From the NCBI GenBank assembly GCA_016789025.1, contig JAEURC010000053.1, positions 1 through 53,684 on the forward strand: 53,684 bases of DNA, in the 5' to 3' direction. Below, in pieces: positions 1-7,724 of the stretch (positions within the stretch are counted from its first letter, which is position 1; each line of letters starts with the position of its first letter). Under the pieces are notes generated by a model. It searched no databases. It worked only from the letters and a program-made list of their open reading frames with translations, and was not told where the DNA came from. This stretch comes from Anaerolineales bacterium. Its GTDB lineage: Bacteria; Chloroflexota; Anaerolineae; Anaerolineales; Villigracilaceae. The position numbers and the translations under genes were made by a program.

Positions 1-20
1 CGATTATCATTACACTCACC

Positions 21-2162
21 ATGAACTCATTCAAAACACAACTTCCGAAGCCCGTTGATCTGCCGAAACAAATTTCGCGTCTGCACGAACTTTCATACAA
101 CTTGTGGTGGACGTGGCATCCCGAAGCCGCGCGTCTGTTTGGCAGACTCGATTACGAATTATGGGAACGGTTGGGGCATAACCCGATCCGACTCTTGCGC
201 GAGATTGAGCGCGCACGATTGAAACAAGCCGCGAGCGATAAAGAGTATCAAAAATTATACAAAACAGTTTTTGCGGATTTCGATTCGTATTTTTCAGATT
301 CAAACACGTGGACGCATCGGACGCATCCTGAATTTGATTCGCGCCCCGTCGCGTATTTTTCGATGGAGTTTGGTCTGCACGAAACGCTTCCGATCTATTC
401 GGGCGGACTCGGCGTGTTGGCTGGCGATCATTTAAAAGAAGCGAGCGATCTTGGCTTGCCGCTCACTGCGGTCGGCTTCATGTACGCGCAGGGATATTTT
501 TCGCAACGCATCAGCGAAGACGGCTGGCAGGAAGCGTTGAACAACATGCTCGTGTTGGAAGACCTGCCTGTTCTGCCCGTGTTGGATAAAGATGGCAAGC
601 GCGTCACGCTCGATGTGGAACTCACCGATCGAAACATCGCGTTGCAAATTTGGGAAGCGCGTGTTGGGCGCGTGCCGTTGTATCTGCTCGATTCAAATGT
701 CGAAGGCAATTCCGAAATGGATCGTTTGCTCACGGCGCGTTTGTATTGGTCCGATCTGGATCGCCGCGTGATGCAGGAAGTGTTGTTGGGCATTGGCGGC
801 GTGCGCGCGTTGCGGACTCTCGGATACAACCCCGCAGTCTGGCACATGAACGAAGGGCACGCCGCATTCCTGACCTTGGAGCGGGCTCGCGAACTTGTGG
901 CTGGCGGCGCGTCTTTTGAGGACGCCATCGCAAAGACTCGCAAGCAAAATGTCTTCACCACGCACACGCCTGTCCCTGCGGGGAACGATGAATTTCCGCT
1001 GTGGTTGATCGAAAAATATCTTGGCGGAATCTATCCTCAGTTGAATCTCACGCGCGAGCAATTTTTCGACATCGCCAAACATCAAAAGGGACACAGTGAA
1101 TCGTTCAGCATGGGTATCCTTGCCCTGCGAAATTCGGATGGGCGCAACGCTGTCTCTGAATTGCACGGCGAGGTCTCGCGCAAGATGTGGAACTTTTTGT
1201 GGGCAGACAAAGCAGAGAAGGATGTTCCGATCACCTACGTGACCAACGGAGTCCACACCGCGAATTGGATGGCGCGGCGGCTGACGAATCTCTTCATCAA
1301 GCGCCTCGGCTCCGATTGGTACGATCATCTCGATGACCCCGAGTTTTGGTCGCACGTGGATGAAATCCCTGACGCCGAGTTGTGGGCTGTCCGCTTGCAC
1401 CTCAAGCGCAAACTCGCGTTTTATCTGCGCGAGCGCGTGCGTGAGCGTTGGACAGTTGGCGGATTTCACCCTGTACAAGTTGTTTCGTCGGGAGTGCTGA
1501 TCAACCCCTACGCGTTGACCATCGGATTCGCGCGTCGTTTTGCAACATACAAACGCGCGAGCCTTGTTATGCGCGACGTGGAGCGCTTGCTGAATATCGT
1601 CAACAAACCGAATATGCCTGTGCAAATTTTGTTTGCGGGCAAGGCGCATCCCGCCGACGAGCCTGGCAAGCAGTTGATCCAGCAGGTGTATCAAACCGTC
1701 AAAAAAGCGGAGACGGGCGGACGAATCGTTTTCATCGAAGATTACGACATGAATCTCGCGCGCTACCTCGTCCAGGGCGTGGATGTGTGGATGAACACTC
1801 CGCGTCGTCCGCTGGAGGCGAGCGGCACGTCGGGGATGAAAGCCGCGCTCAACGGCGCTTTGAACTTCTCGGTGCTGGATGGCTGGTGGCGTGAAGCGTA
1901 CAACGGAAAGAACGGCTGGTCGATTGGGCGCGATGAACAGATCGAAAATTCCGACGAACAGGATGCCGAAGACGCCGAGAGTTTGTACAGCACGCTCGAA
2001 AACGAAATCATCCCCTTGTATTACGACCGCGACCCGAAGGAAATTTCCCATGAATGGATCGCGCGTGTGAAAGATAATTTGAAGACGAACATCCCGCAAT
2101 TCTCCACGCGCCGCATGGTCAAACAATATGTGGAGAATTTGTATGTGAAGGCGTTGAAATAA
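21..2162 (+). CDS. glgP: Alpha-glucan phosphorylase (GT35)
   Basis: Phosphorolysis of storage or malto-oligosaccharide alpha-1,4-glucans to glucose-1-phosphate in the cytoplasm. The 713-aa protein has the short bacterial alpha-glucan phosphorylase layout: an N-terminal region with the LSYNLWWTWHPEA motif, then the YFSMEFGLHETLPIYSGGLG segment, then the PLP-binding segment EASGTSGMKAALNG, in which K607 is the expected Schiff-base lysine. Length fits the short (about 700-850 aa) form rather than the E. coli GlgP/MalP form. The ATG at 21 starts at the position expected for the family, but no clear Shine-Dalgarno sequence is visible and only 20 bases of upstream sequence exist. No other glycogen gene is next to it, so its operon context is unknown. 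Family assignment is firm; the precise glucan substrate is not determined by sequence. Confidence 0.95.
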   Translation: MNSFKTQLPKPVDLPKQISRLHELSYNLWWTWHPEAARLFGRLDYELWERLGHNPIRLLREIERARLKQAASDKEYQKLYKTVFADFDSYFSDSNTWTHRTHPEFDSRPVAYFSMEFGLHETLPIYSGGLGVLAGDHLKEASDLGLPLTAVGFMYAQGYFSQRISEDGWQEALNNMLVLEDLPVLPVLDKDGKRVTLDVELTDRNIALQIWEARVGRVPLYLLDSNVEGNSEMDRLLTARLYWSDLDRRVMQEVLLGIGGVRALRTLGYNPAVWHMNEGHAAFLTLERARELVAGGASFEDAIAKTRKQNVFTTHTPVPAGNDEFPLWLIEKYLGGIYPQLNLTREQFFDIAKHQKGHSESFSMGILALRNSDGRNAVSELHGEVSRKMWNFLWADKAEKDVPITYVTNGVHTANWMARRLTNLFIKRLGSDWYDHLDDPEFWSHVDEIPDAELWAVRLHLKRKLAFYLRERVRERWTVGGFHPVQVVSSGVLINPYALTIGFARRFATYKRASLVMRDVERLLNIVNKPNMPVQILFAGKAHPADEPGKQLIQQVYQTVKKAETGGRIVFIEDYDMNLARYLVQGVDVWMNTPRRPLEASGTSGMKAALNGALNFSVLDGWWREAYNGKNGWSIGRDEQIENSDEQDAEDAESLYSTLENEIIPLYYDRDPKEISHEWIARVKDNLKTNIPQFSTRRMVKQYVENLYVKALK

Positions 2163-2175
2163 GTTTTTTGATATA

Positions 2176-2405
2176 CGGTGGTCGAGTAGTCCCGCGTGCT
2201 GTTCGCGGGACGTATCGAGACCACCGTGCCGTAAAGAAATTCTTGCGACAAAAGGTTGTATGCGTACCTGTGGTTTCGATACGCCCTCGGCTATCGTCTC
2301 GGGCTACTCAACCACCGAGTTGCTATCGAAAAAGTGGTCTCGATACGGCGGCTGTGATTAAATAAATGAAAGTATTGACAAGCCCCGCCGCCTACTCGAC
2401 CACCA
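2176..2405. repeat. Three dispersed GGTCGAGTA-type palindromic elements
   Basis: Three related inverted repeats lie in the gap between glgP and the rhodanese gene, at about 2176-2227, 2272-2314 and 2329-2405. Each has outer arms of the type GTGGTCTCGATAC and TACTCGACCAC. Variable GC-rich inner stems separate the arms, for example GTCCCGCG at 2189-2196 pairing with CGCGGGAC at 2204-2211. The third copy runs almost into the rhodanese ribosome binding site. They resemble REP-like dispersed palindromes. The first could also stop glgP transcription, although no U-run follows it. Confidence 0.7.
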
Positions 2406-2416
2406 GAAAGGTTGAT

Positions 2417-2761
2417 ATGATCCCCGAAATAACCACCACCGACCTCGCCGCAAAACTCAACTCGGATGATAATTTCATCCTCCTCGACGTGCGCGAACTC
2501 CAAGAGTTGAACTATGCCAAATTGACTGACCGCAGGCTGGAGGTCACGCCGATGAGCCGTTTAGCGGAGGATGGATTGAACGCGTTATCCGAATCCGCCA
2601 AGTCACAAGACGCGACGATCTACGTCATGTGTCATCATGGCAACCGCAGCGCGCAAGTCACCGCGTGGCTGTCGCAACAGGGATGGAAAAATGTTTTCAA
2701 CGTGGCAGGCGGGATTGACGATTATGCGCGGAGGGTGGATTCGTCGGTGGGGCGATATTGA
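2417..2761 (+). CDS. Rhodanese-like domain protein
   Basis: A single-domain rhodanese of 114 aa, probably a cytoplasmic sulfurtransferase or persulfide carrier. The catalytic loop CHHGNRS is present, with C72 as the expected persulfide cysteine, preceded by the usual ILLDVRE motif at residues 21-27. The ATG at 2417 is chosen because AGAAAGG lies 5 bases upstream and it starts at the family's usual N-terminus. An ATG at 2366 in the same frame would add 17 residues encoded by dispersed-repeat DNA. The region between residues 29 and 50 differs from the commonest GlpE/PspE-type rhodaneses, so the physiological acceptor is unknown. It is transcribed convergently with the M29 aminopeptidase. Confidence 0.88.
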   Translation: MIPEITTTDLAAKLNSDDNFILLDVRELQELNYAKLTDRRLEVTPMSRLAEDGLNALSESAKSQDATIYVMCHHGNRSAQVTAWLSQQGWKNVFNVAGGIDDYARRVDSSVGRY

Positions 2762-2766
2762 GGAGA

Positions 2767-2876
2767 CGTACACAAGTACACAAGTAGACAGGTAAACAAG
2801 GAGAGCCCTCAAAGTGTTGAGGGCTCTCCTTTCGTGTGTACGTGTCTACCTGTTTCCGTGTTTACTTGTCTACGCT
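2767..2876. repeat. Inverted octamer-repeat array with central hairpin
   Basis: Between two convergent genes sits a tandem array of 8-base units such as TACACAAG, TAGACAGG and TAAACAAG. A perfect hairpin follows (GGAGAGCCCTCAA, loop AGTG, TTGAGGGCTCTCC), then the same octamer type in reverse orientation (GTGTCTAC, CTGTTTCC, TTGTCTAC). The structure can form a long stem and may serve as a bidirectional terminator for the rhodanese and aminopeptidase genes. A related array lies at 15645-15745. Confidence 0.75.
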
Positions 2877-4001
2877 CTATCCCCCAAACACAAACTCCCC
2901 GTTCTTATAAAATAATTCCCCATCCACCGTAATTTCAGAATCGGTGCGCAGGTCGCAGATCATGTCCCAATGGATCGCGGACTTGTTCTTCGATCCCGTT
3001 TCGGGGTAGCCCGCGCCGAGCGCCATGTGGAACGTGCCGCCGATCTTTTCATCGAAGAGGATATTGCCAGTGAATTTGTTGATGTCGAAATTCGTGCCGA
3101 TGGCAAATTCGCCCACGTGCCGCGAGCCTTCATCCGACTCAAGCATCTTGATGAGATACGCCTCGTTCTTCTCGGCTGTCGCGCGTTGGACTCGTCCGCG
3201 GTTGAACGTCAACTCCGCGCCTTCGACTGCTACGCCGCCGTAGATCGCGGGGTAGGTGTATTTCACCCAACCGTTCAACGAATCTTCAACGGGACCTGTG
3301 TAGATTTCTCCGTCGGGCATGTTGTACATACCCGTTGAATTCATGAACTTGCGACCTTTGATCGAGAGAGTCAAATCCACATTTGGACCGCGCAAGGTAA
3401 CGACATCCTTGCCCGCTAGGAAATCAATTGCTTTTTGCTGTCCTGCCTTTGTGCTGTTCCAGTAAGCGATCGGGTCGTCTTCATGCGCGTGGACTGCTCC
3501 AAAAACGAAATCTTCGTAATCTTTCAAACTCATGCCTGCGTCCTGCGCGTACGCGTCGGTGGGGTAGAGGGTGGTGACCCACTTGAATTTTCCTTCGCCG
3601 CCGCGTCTCATCTGCGCTTCGGTGATCCCGCTGATGGCTTTTCCGCGCCGCTGAGACTTGACGGGATCAATATTCGTCGTGCCGCGCGTGTTCGTCGAAG
3701 AGTGGATTCGGATTCGGCTCTCGAACTCGTCATACGCCAGTTTATAAAATGTCGGAACGAAATCGAGTTGCGAGTCGTTTGCGTACGTGAGATAAAACTC
3801 GTCCTGGCTGAACGGCATCATCCCAGGCAACGCAACCATCGGGTGCGGATGCCCGCCTTTTTCCATGATCTGAATGAACAACTCGCGCACAAGCGGCTCG
3901 GCGGCGGTCGTCGCTTCGATCAACACGCGGTCGCCTGGCGCGATCCGCGCGGAATGCTCCACCAAAACTTTTGCAAATTTCTGAACTCGTGAATCGGACA
4001 C
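2877..4001 (-). CDS. M29-family aminopeptidase
   Basis: Metal-dependent aminopeptidase of the thermophilic M29 family (AmpS/PepS/aminopeptidase T type), removing N-terminal residues from peptides in the cytoplasm. The 374-aa length matches the usual 370-415 aa. C-terminal family motifs that carry the metal ligands are visible: EFAIGTN, the EKIGGTFHMALG segment, and IHWDMI close to the end. The start is a GTG at 4001, preceded by AGGAG seven bases upstream. No partner gene adjoins it; a dispersed repeat lies upstream and the octamer array lies immediately downstream of its stop codon. Family call is firm; substrate preference cannot be read from sequence. Confidence 0.93.
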   Translation of the reverse strand: MSDSRVQKFAKVLVEHSARIAPGDRVLIEATTAAEPLVRELFIQIMEKGGHPHPMVALPGMMPFSQDEFYLTYANDSQLDFVPTFYKLAYDEFESRIRIHSSTNTRGTTNIDPVKSQRRGKAISGITEAQMRRGGEGKFKWVTTLYPTDAYAQDAGMSLKDYEDFVFGAVHAHEDDPIAYWNSTKAGQQKAIDFLAGKDVVTLRGPNVDLTLSIKGRKFMNSTGMYNMPDGEIYTGPVEDSLNGWVKYTYPAIYGGVAVEGAELTFNRGRVQRATAEKNEAYLIKMLESDEGSRHVGEFAIGTNFDINKFTGNILFDEKIGGTFHMALGAGYPETGSKNKSAIHWDMICDLRTDSEITVDGELFYKNGEFVFGG

Positions 4002-4026
4002 GGCAATTCTCCTATGTTCGTTTTCA

Positions 4027-4116
4027 TGTCATTCTGAGTGGCGCGAAGCGCCACGAAGAATCTCAGCTGCAACGAGAGAGACCCTTCGGTCGCAACGAAC
4101 GCTCCTCAGGGTGACA
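4027..4116. repeat. Dispersed palindromic repeat, copy 1
   Basis: A 90-base imperfect palindrome starting TGTCATTCTGAG and ending CTCAGGGTGACA. It shares AGAGACCCTTCGGTCGCAAC with a second copy at 8184-8266. It resembles the REP/MITE-like elements common in Chloroflexota and other environmental genomes. It lies upstream of the divergent M29 and dehydrogenase genes. Confidence 0.75.
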
Positions 4117-4179
4117 CGGTTTATTGATGCAAATTATAACACTCGCTCTTCGGGTATACTTTCCCCTACAACGAATCAC

Positions 4180-4214
4180 CAATCTCCAGTCTCTAATCTC
4201 TAGTCTCTAACTCA
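4180..4214 (+). repeat. 35-base heptamer array abutting a start codon
   Basis: Exactly five 7-base units (CAATCTC, CAGTCTC, TAATCTC, TAGTCTC, TAACTCA). The array ends at 4214 and the ATG of the next gene begins at 4215. No Shine-Dalgarno sequence remains in the initiation region. The same heptamers recur inside the downstream gene at 5786-5820. Confidence 0.85.
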
Positions 4215-6356
4215 ATGAAACAACTCCTCCAAAACATCAAAACAGGCAAAACGACAATCGAAGACGTGCCAGCGCCGACTCCGCGCGAGGGGCAGGCGCT
4301 CGTCAAAGTGGAAGCCAGCCTCGTGTCCGCGGGAACCGAGCGCATGGTCGTCGAGTTCGCCGAAAAGAGTCTCGTCGGCAAAGCGCGTTCGCGTCCCGAT
4401 CTCGTCAAACAAGTCCTCGACAAAGCGCGGCGCGAAGGCGTGGTCAACACGATGCAAGCCGCGTTCAATCGTCTCGACCAGCCGATGGCGCTCGGCTATT
4501 CGTCCGCTGGCACGATCGTCGCGCTTGGCAAAAACATATCGGGATTTAAAGTGGGTCAGCGCGTCGCCTGCGCGGGCGGCGGATTTGCTGTCCACGCCGA
4601 ATACAACGTCGTGCCGCGCAATCTTTTAACTCCTCTGCCAAAAAATGTTGACTTCGAATCTGCCGCGTTCACAACTCTCGGCGCGATCGCCATGCACGGA
4701 TTTCGCCTCGCTGAGCCGCAACTCGGCGAAAACGTCGCGGTGATTGGTTTAGGTTTACTTGGATTATTGGCGATTCAAATCGCATCCGCCGCTGGATGCA
4801 ACGTCTTGGGCATTGATCTCGACCCCAAGCGGATAGCCCTCGCCTCTTCTCTCGGACTTCAATCTGCCTCGCGCCAACGAGCCGAATCTACCTCCCAGCT
4901 TTTTACCGCCAACCGCGGCTTCGACGTTGTCCTCATCTGCGCCGACACTTCCTCAAACGATCCCGTTGAACTTGCTGGCATCATTGCACGCGACAGAGCG
5001 CGCGTTGTTGCCACTGGCGCGGTGGGATTAAACATCCCTCGCAAAATTTATTACGAAAAAGAAATCTCCTTCATCAACTCGCGCTCCTACGGACCTGGTC
5101 GCTACGATTCGAATTACGAAGAAAACGGACAGGATTATCCCCTCGGCTACGTGAGATGGACAGAGGGGCGAAACTTCCAAGCAGTGGTTGACTTGATGGA
5201 AAGCAGAAAGTTGAAAGTGAAACCGCTCATCACGCATCGCTTCCCCATCGAAAAAGCGACACAGGCGTATGATGTGATCACGGGGAAGAAGAAAGAATCG
5301 TTTCTTGGGGTTTTGCTCACTTACCCTGAAGGAAAGAGGAAAGAAGAAAGCAGGATCACCTTCCCAACAATCGTAAATCGAAAATCGTCAATCGTAAATC
5401 TAGGAGTTTTGGGCGCTGGTCTCTTCGCCAACTCCGTTCTTCTCCCCTCCATCAAAAAAGTAGACGGCGTTCAACTCGTCGGCATCGCCTCCTCGGGCGG
5501 ACTTCACGCGCAACATGCTGGAAAAAAGTTTGGCTTCAAATATGCCACCTCCTCCGACGATGAAATCATCAACGACCCGAACGTCAACGCAGTCGCCATC
5601 CTCACCCGCCACGATTCTCATGCTGAACTTGTCCTCAAAGCATTGAAGGCAGGGAAGCATGTGTTTGTTGAAAAACCGCTGGCGATAAATAGTGATCAGT
5701 TATCAGTTATCAGTAAGCAGTTGCAAAAAACCGATAACAGTTTACTGATGACTGGCTTCAATCGAAGATTTGCCCCTCTCGCAATAAGTCTCAAGTCTCT
5801 AGTCTCCAATCTCCAATCTCCCTTCCACACCCACTACCGCATCAATGCAGGCTACCTCCCTCCCAATCATTGGACTCAAGACCCCAACGTCGGCGGCGGA
5901 CGAATCATCGGCGAAGCCTGTCACTTCATTGACTTCATCACATTCCTCGTCGGCGCGGCTCCCGTTTCAGTCTCTGCTCACGCATTGCCCGATGGCGGCA
6001 AGTACAGCGAAGATAATGTTTCGATGACCTTCACTTTTCCAGATGGTTCAATCGGCGTTGTAGATTATCTCGCCAACGGAGATAAATCCTTCCCGAAAGA
6101 ACGCGCGGAAGTATTTTGCGGCGGCGCAGTCGCGGTGTTGGATGATTTTGTGTCCTTGCAGATCACGCGCGAAGGAAAGATGAAAGAAGAAAGAGGCGCG
6201 CAAGACAAAGGCTGGGTGAACGAGTGGAAAGCGTTCGTGAAGGCGATACATGAGGGAGGCGAACCGCCGATCCCGTATGAGCAGTTGATCGGCGTGACCA
6301 AATCCACGTTTGCGGCGGTCGAGTCGTTGCGGACAATGCAAACCGTCAAACTGTAA
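4215..6356 (+). CDS. Two-domain oxidoreductase: zinc-type MDR fused to Gfo/Idh/MocA
   Basis: A 713-aa fusion. Residues 1 to about 375 form a medium-chain alcohol-dehydrogenase-like domain with the nucleotide-binding motif GLGLLGLL. Residues from about 395 form a Gfo/Idh/MocA dehydrogenase with VLGAGLFANSVL, the EKP motif (VFVEKPLAI) and GFNRRFAP. Such bi-domain oxidoreductases are usually found in cell-surface polysaccharide loci, where the substrate is probably a sugar or sugar nucleotide; that role is inferred. Three repeat arrays (5369-5403, 5691-5755, 5786-5820) lie inside the gene and stay in frame. They encode the interdomain linker and two segments of the second domain. The ATG directly follows another heptamer array, with no visible ribosome binding site. 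Domains are clear; the reaction is not. Confidence 0.9.
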   Translation: MKQLLQNIKTGKTTIEDVPAPTPREGQALVKVEASLVSAGTERMVVEFAEKSLVGKARSRPDLVKQVLDKARREGVVNTMQAAFNRLDQPMALGYSSAGTIVALGKNISGFKVGQRVACAGGGFAVHAEYNVVPRNLLTPLPKNVDFESAAFTTLGAIAMHGFRLAEPQLGENVAVIGLGLLGLLAIQIASAAGCNVLGIDLDPKRIALASSLGLQSASRQRAESTSQLFTANRGFDVVLICADTSSNDPVELAGIIARDRARVVATGAVGLNIPRKIYYEKEISFINSRSYGPGRYDSNYEENGQDYPLGYVRWTEGRNFQAVVDLMESRKLKVKPLITHRFPIEKATQAYDVITGKKKESFLGVLLTYPEGKRKEESRITFPTIVNRKSSIVNLGVLGAGLFANSVLLPSIKKVDGVQLVGIASSGGLHAQHAGKKFGFKYATSSDDEIINDPNVNAVAILTRHDSHAELVLKALKAGKHVFVEKPLAINSDQLSVISKQLQKTDNSLLMTGFNRRFAPLAISLKSLVSNLQSPFHTHYRINAGYLPPNHWTQDPNVGGGRIIGEACHFIDFITFLVGAAPVSVSAHALPDGGKYSEDNVSMTFTFPDGSIGVVDYLANGDKSFPKERAEVFCGGAVAVLDDFVSLQITREGKMKEERGAQDKGWVNEWKAFVKAIHEGGEPPIPYEQLIGVTKSTFAAVESLRTMQTVKL
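5369..5403 (+). repeat. Heptamer array encoding the interdomain linker
   Basis: Five 7-base units of the AATCGTA type (AATCGTA, AATCGAA, AATCGTC and variants) occupy 35 bases inside the dehydrogenase fusion. They encode residues about 385-397 (TIVNRKSSIVN), which join the alcohol-dehydrogenase-like half to the Gfo/Idh/MocA half. The reading frame is intact. Confidence 0.85.
5691..5755. repeat. Inverted heptamer array inside a coding sequence
   Basis: Units AGTGATC, AGTTATC (twice), AGTAAGC and AGTTGCA are followed by their approximate reverse complement (GATAACAGTTTACTGATGAC). The array encodes S493 onward (SDQLSVISKQLQKTDNS). In Gfo/Idh/MocA proteins this place is normally a helix between the EKP motif and the GFNRRF motif. 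From remembered family patterns, the segment has about the expected length. Confidence 0.82.
5786..5820 (+). repeat. Second in-gene 35-base heptamer array
   Basis: Five 7-base units: AAGTCTC twice, TAGTCTC, and CAATCTC twice. These are the same units as in the array at 4180-4214 upstream of the gene. They encode residues about 524-536 (ISLKSLVSNLQS), shortly after the GFNRRFAP motif. Frame is preserved. Confidence 0.85.
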
Positions 6357-6383
6357 ACAACAAAAATTGAGGAGAGTTTATCC

Positions 6384-6920
6384 ATGACCATCACCCCGTG
6401 GAAAGTGCTGGGATCGCGGCACATCCATCCGCGTTTTCGTATTGACGATTGCGAACTTCCCAACGGAAATCATCTTGACGCCATTATCTTTGAATTCCGC
6501 TCGTGGGGGAATGTGCTGGCGGTTACAAAGGATAATCAGGCGGTGTTGATTCGACAGTACCGTCACGGCGCGCAGGATGTGATGTGGGAAATCCCTGGCG
6601 GTATAGTGGATGACGGCGAGGATCCCATGCAGGGTGTGATGCGGGAATTGCTGGAAGAGACGGGTTACACATCCTCCAATGTCATTCCGCTGGGAAAGTT
6701 CCTTCCGAACCCCGCCTTGCAGACCAACACAATGTTCTGTTACCTAGCCTTGGATGCCGAGAGAGTGGCGGATCAACACCTCGATGGCGCCGAGGAGATC
6801 GAGGTCCATCTCGTGCCGCTGGATGAAATCCTGCCGATGATTCAAAGTGGGCAGATCGTCCATGCGTTGCAAGTCGCCGCGTTGTTTTCGGCTTTGCTGC
6901 ATCTCAACCGATTCAAATAA
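6384..6920 (+). CDS. Nudix hydrolase, ADP-ribose pyrophosphatase-like
   Basis: Hydrolase of nucleoside diphosphates linked to another moiety, probably ADP-ribose or an NDP-sugar. The 178-aa protein carries a full Nudix box starting GGIVDDGEDP and ending RELLEETG (residues about 72-94). It is preceded by VLIRQYRHG, which is typical of the ADPRase subgroup (NudF-like). A good ribosome binding site (GAGGAGA) precedes the ATG at 6384. The gene follows the oxidoreductase fusion by 27 bases and may be co-transcribed with it. The Nudix assignment is firm; the ADP-ribose preference is inferred from the residues before the box. Confidence 0.9.
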   Translation: MTITPWKVLGSRHIHPRFRIDDCELPNGNHLDAIIFEFRSWGNVLAVTKDNQAVLIRQYRHGAQDVMWEIPGGIVDDGEDPMQGVMRELLEETGYTSSNVIPLGKFLPNPALQTNTMFCYLALDAERVADQHLDGAEEIEVHLVPLDEILPMIQSGQIVHALQVAALFSALLHLNRFK

Positions 6921-6962
6921 CGGCGGAAATTGCGAACATGCGTTGGCGGGGGAAACTTGGTG

Positions 6963-6992
6963 TATAATTTTAGTGCAAACAACTAGTGCAAA
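6963..6992 (+). promoter_or_regulatory. Candidate -10 box and repeat operator for the toxin-antitoxin pair
   Basis: A consensus TATAAT lies at 6963-6968, with no convincing -35 at the right distance. Immediately downstream, TAGTGCAAA occurs twice (6971-6979 and 6984-6992) at a 13-base period, the second copy running into the AAGG ribosome binding site. Directly repeated boxes between promoter and antitoxin gene are typical operators of autoregulated ribbon-helix-helix antitoxins; that role is inferred. Confidence 0.45.
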
Positions 6993-7003
6993 GGATTGAC
7001 ACC

Positions 7004-7309
7004 ATGCGAGCCGTAAAAGAACGGATGAATTTATACGTTACCAAATCCCTGATGGATGACTTGCGGAAAGCCGTCCCTGCCCGCGAGCGCACGCGCTTTG
7101 TGGAGGATATTTTGTCGCGCGAGTTGCGGCGGCGTAAACTCAAAGAAGCAATCGAAAAAGCCTACGGCGCATGGAAAGATGAAGACCATCCCGAGTTAAA
7201 AACGGCGGAGGATATCGACAACTGGATTCGTGAAGGTCGTCGAAGAATGGTGCGCGACTTTTCTGACGAATGGGGACGCACAACCAAAGCCAAAAAGAAA
7301 AAGCGATGA
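7004..7309 (+). CDS. Ribbon-helix-helix antitoxin (VapB-like)
   Basis: A 101-aa basic protein whose N-terminal part (MNLYVTKSLMDDLRKAV, then RFVEDILSREL) fits a ribbon-helix-helix DNA-binding fold. The charged C-terminal half would wrap the toxin. Its stop codon overlaps the start of a PIN-domain gene by 4 bases (ATGA), the usual translational coupling of toxin-antitoxin operons. The ATG at 7004 is preferred because AAGG lies 9 bases upstream; a GTG at 6986 in frame would lie within the putative operator repeats. It probably neutralises the PIN toxin and represses its own promoter. The pairing is strong evidence; assignment to a named VapB subfamily is not possible from sequence alone. Confidence 0.8.
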   Translation: MRAVKERMNLYVTKSLMDDLRKAVPARERTRFVEDILSRELRRRKLKEAIEKAYGAWKDEDHPELKTAEDIDNWIREGRRRMVRDFSDEWGRTTKAKKKKR

Positions 7310-7716
7310 CCGATTACCTTCTCGATACGAATATCTTGATACGGTGCCTGCGTAAAACAGTTGGCTATCGCGAGTTGCTGACAACCTTGGCGGCAAGTGA
7401 TTGGCTAACCATCTCTGCTATGACGCGATTTGAAGTAATTCGCGGGATGCGCGACCACGAGCGAGAGAGCACCTTCGATCTTCTCAACTCCTTGGAAACA
7501 TTGACCGTTTCGGCAGAAATTGCAGATGCGGCGGGAGAAATCGTACGAACGGGTCGCACCAAGGGATTTAGCCATGAAGATGCGGATGCGGTCATTGCCG
7601 CCACCGCCATGCAACATAATTTGGCGCTCGTGACCACGAATGCCCGACATTTTTCTATGCACAACCTTGTGGTCTACGAAGCGGATGCAGTTGGAAAGAT
7701 TACATTACGGGAGTAA
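7306..7716 (+). CDS. PIN-domain ribonuclease toxin (VapC-like)
   Basis: A 136-aa PIN-domain protein. The acidic residues of the magnesium-dependent RNase active site are visible: D7 in LLDTN, E43 in RFEVIRG, and D92/D94 in HEDADAVIAA, followed by TTNARHF. VapC toxins usually cleave tRNA or rRNA and arrest translation. The ATG at 7306 lies inside the stop of the antitoxin gene, so an upstream ATG at 7270 in frame is unlikely to be used. The toxin appears intact, with all key residues present. The RNA target is unknown. Confidence 0.88.
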   Translation: MTDYLLDTNILIRCLRKTVGYRELLTTLAASDWLTISAMTRFEVIRGMRDHERESTFDLLNSLETLTVSAEIADAAGEIVRTGRTKGFSHEDADAVIAATAMQHNLALVTTNARHFSMHNLVVYEADAVGKITLRE

Positions 7717-7724
7717 TCCATTTC

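Noticed and set aside
693..2126. 477-codon open frame antisense to glgP
   Set aside because: It is wholly contained in a clearly coding, conserved enzyme gene, has no recognisable domain, and arises from the GC-rich codon pattern of the sense strand.
4180..5820. Heptamer arrays considered as sequencing or assembly artefacts
   Set aside because: Several independent arrays with different units occur in gaps and genes, the dehydrogenase frame is intact through three of them, and the encoded segments fit the protein.
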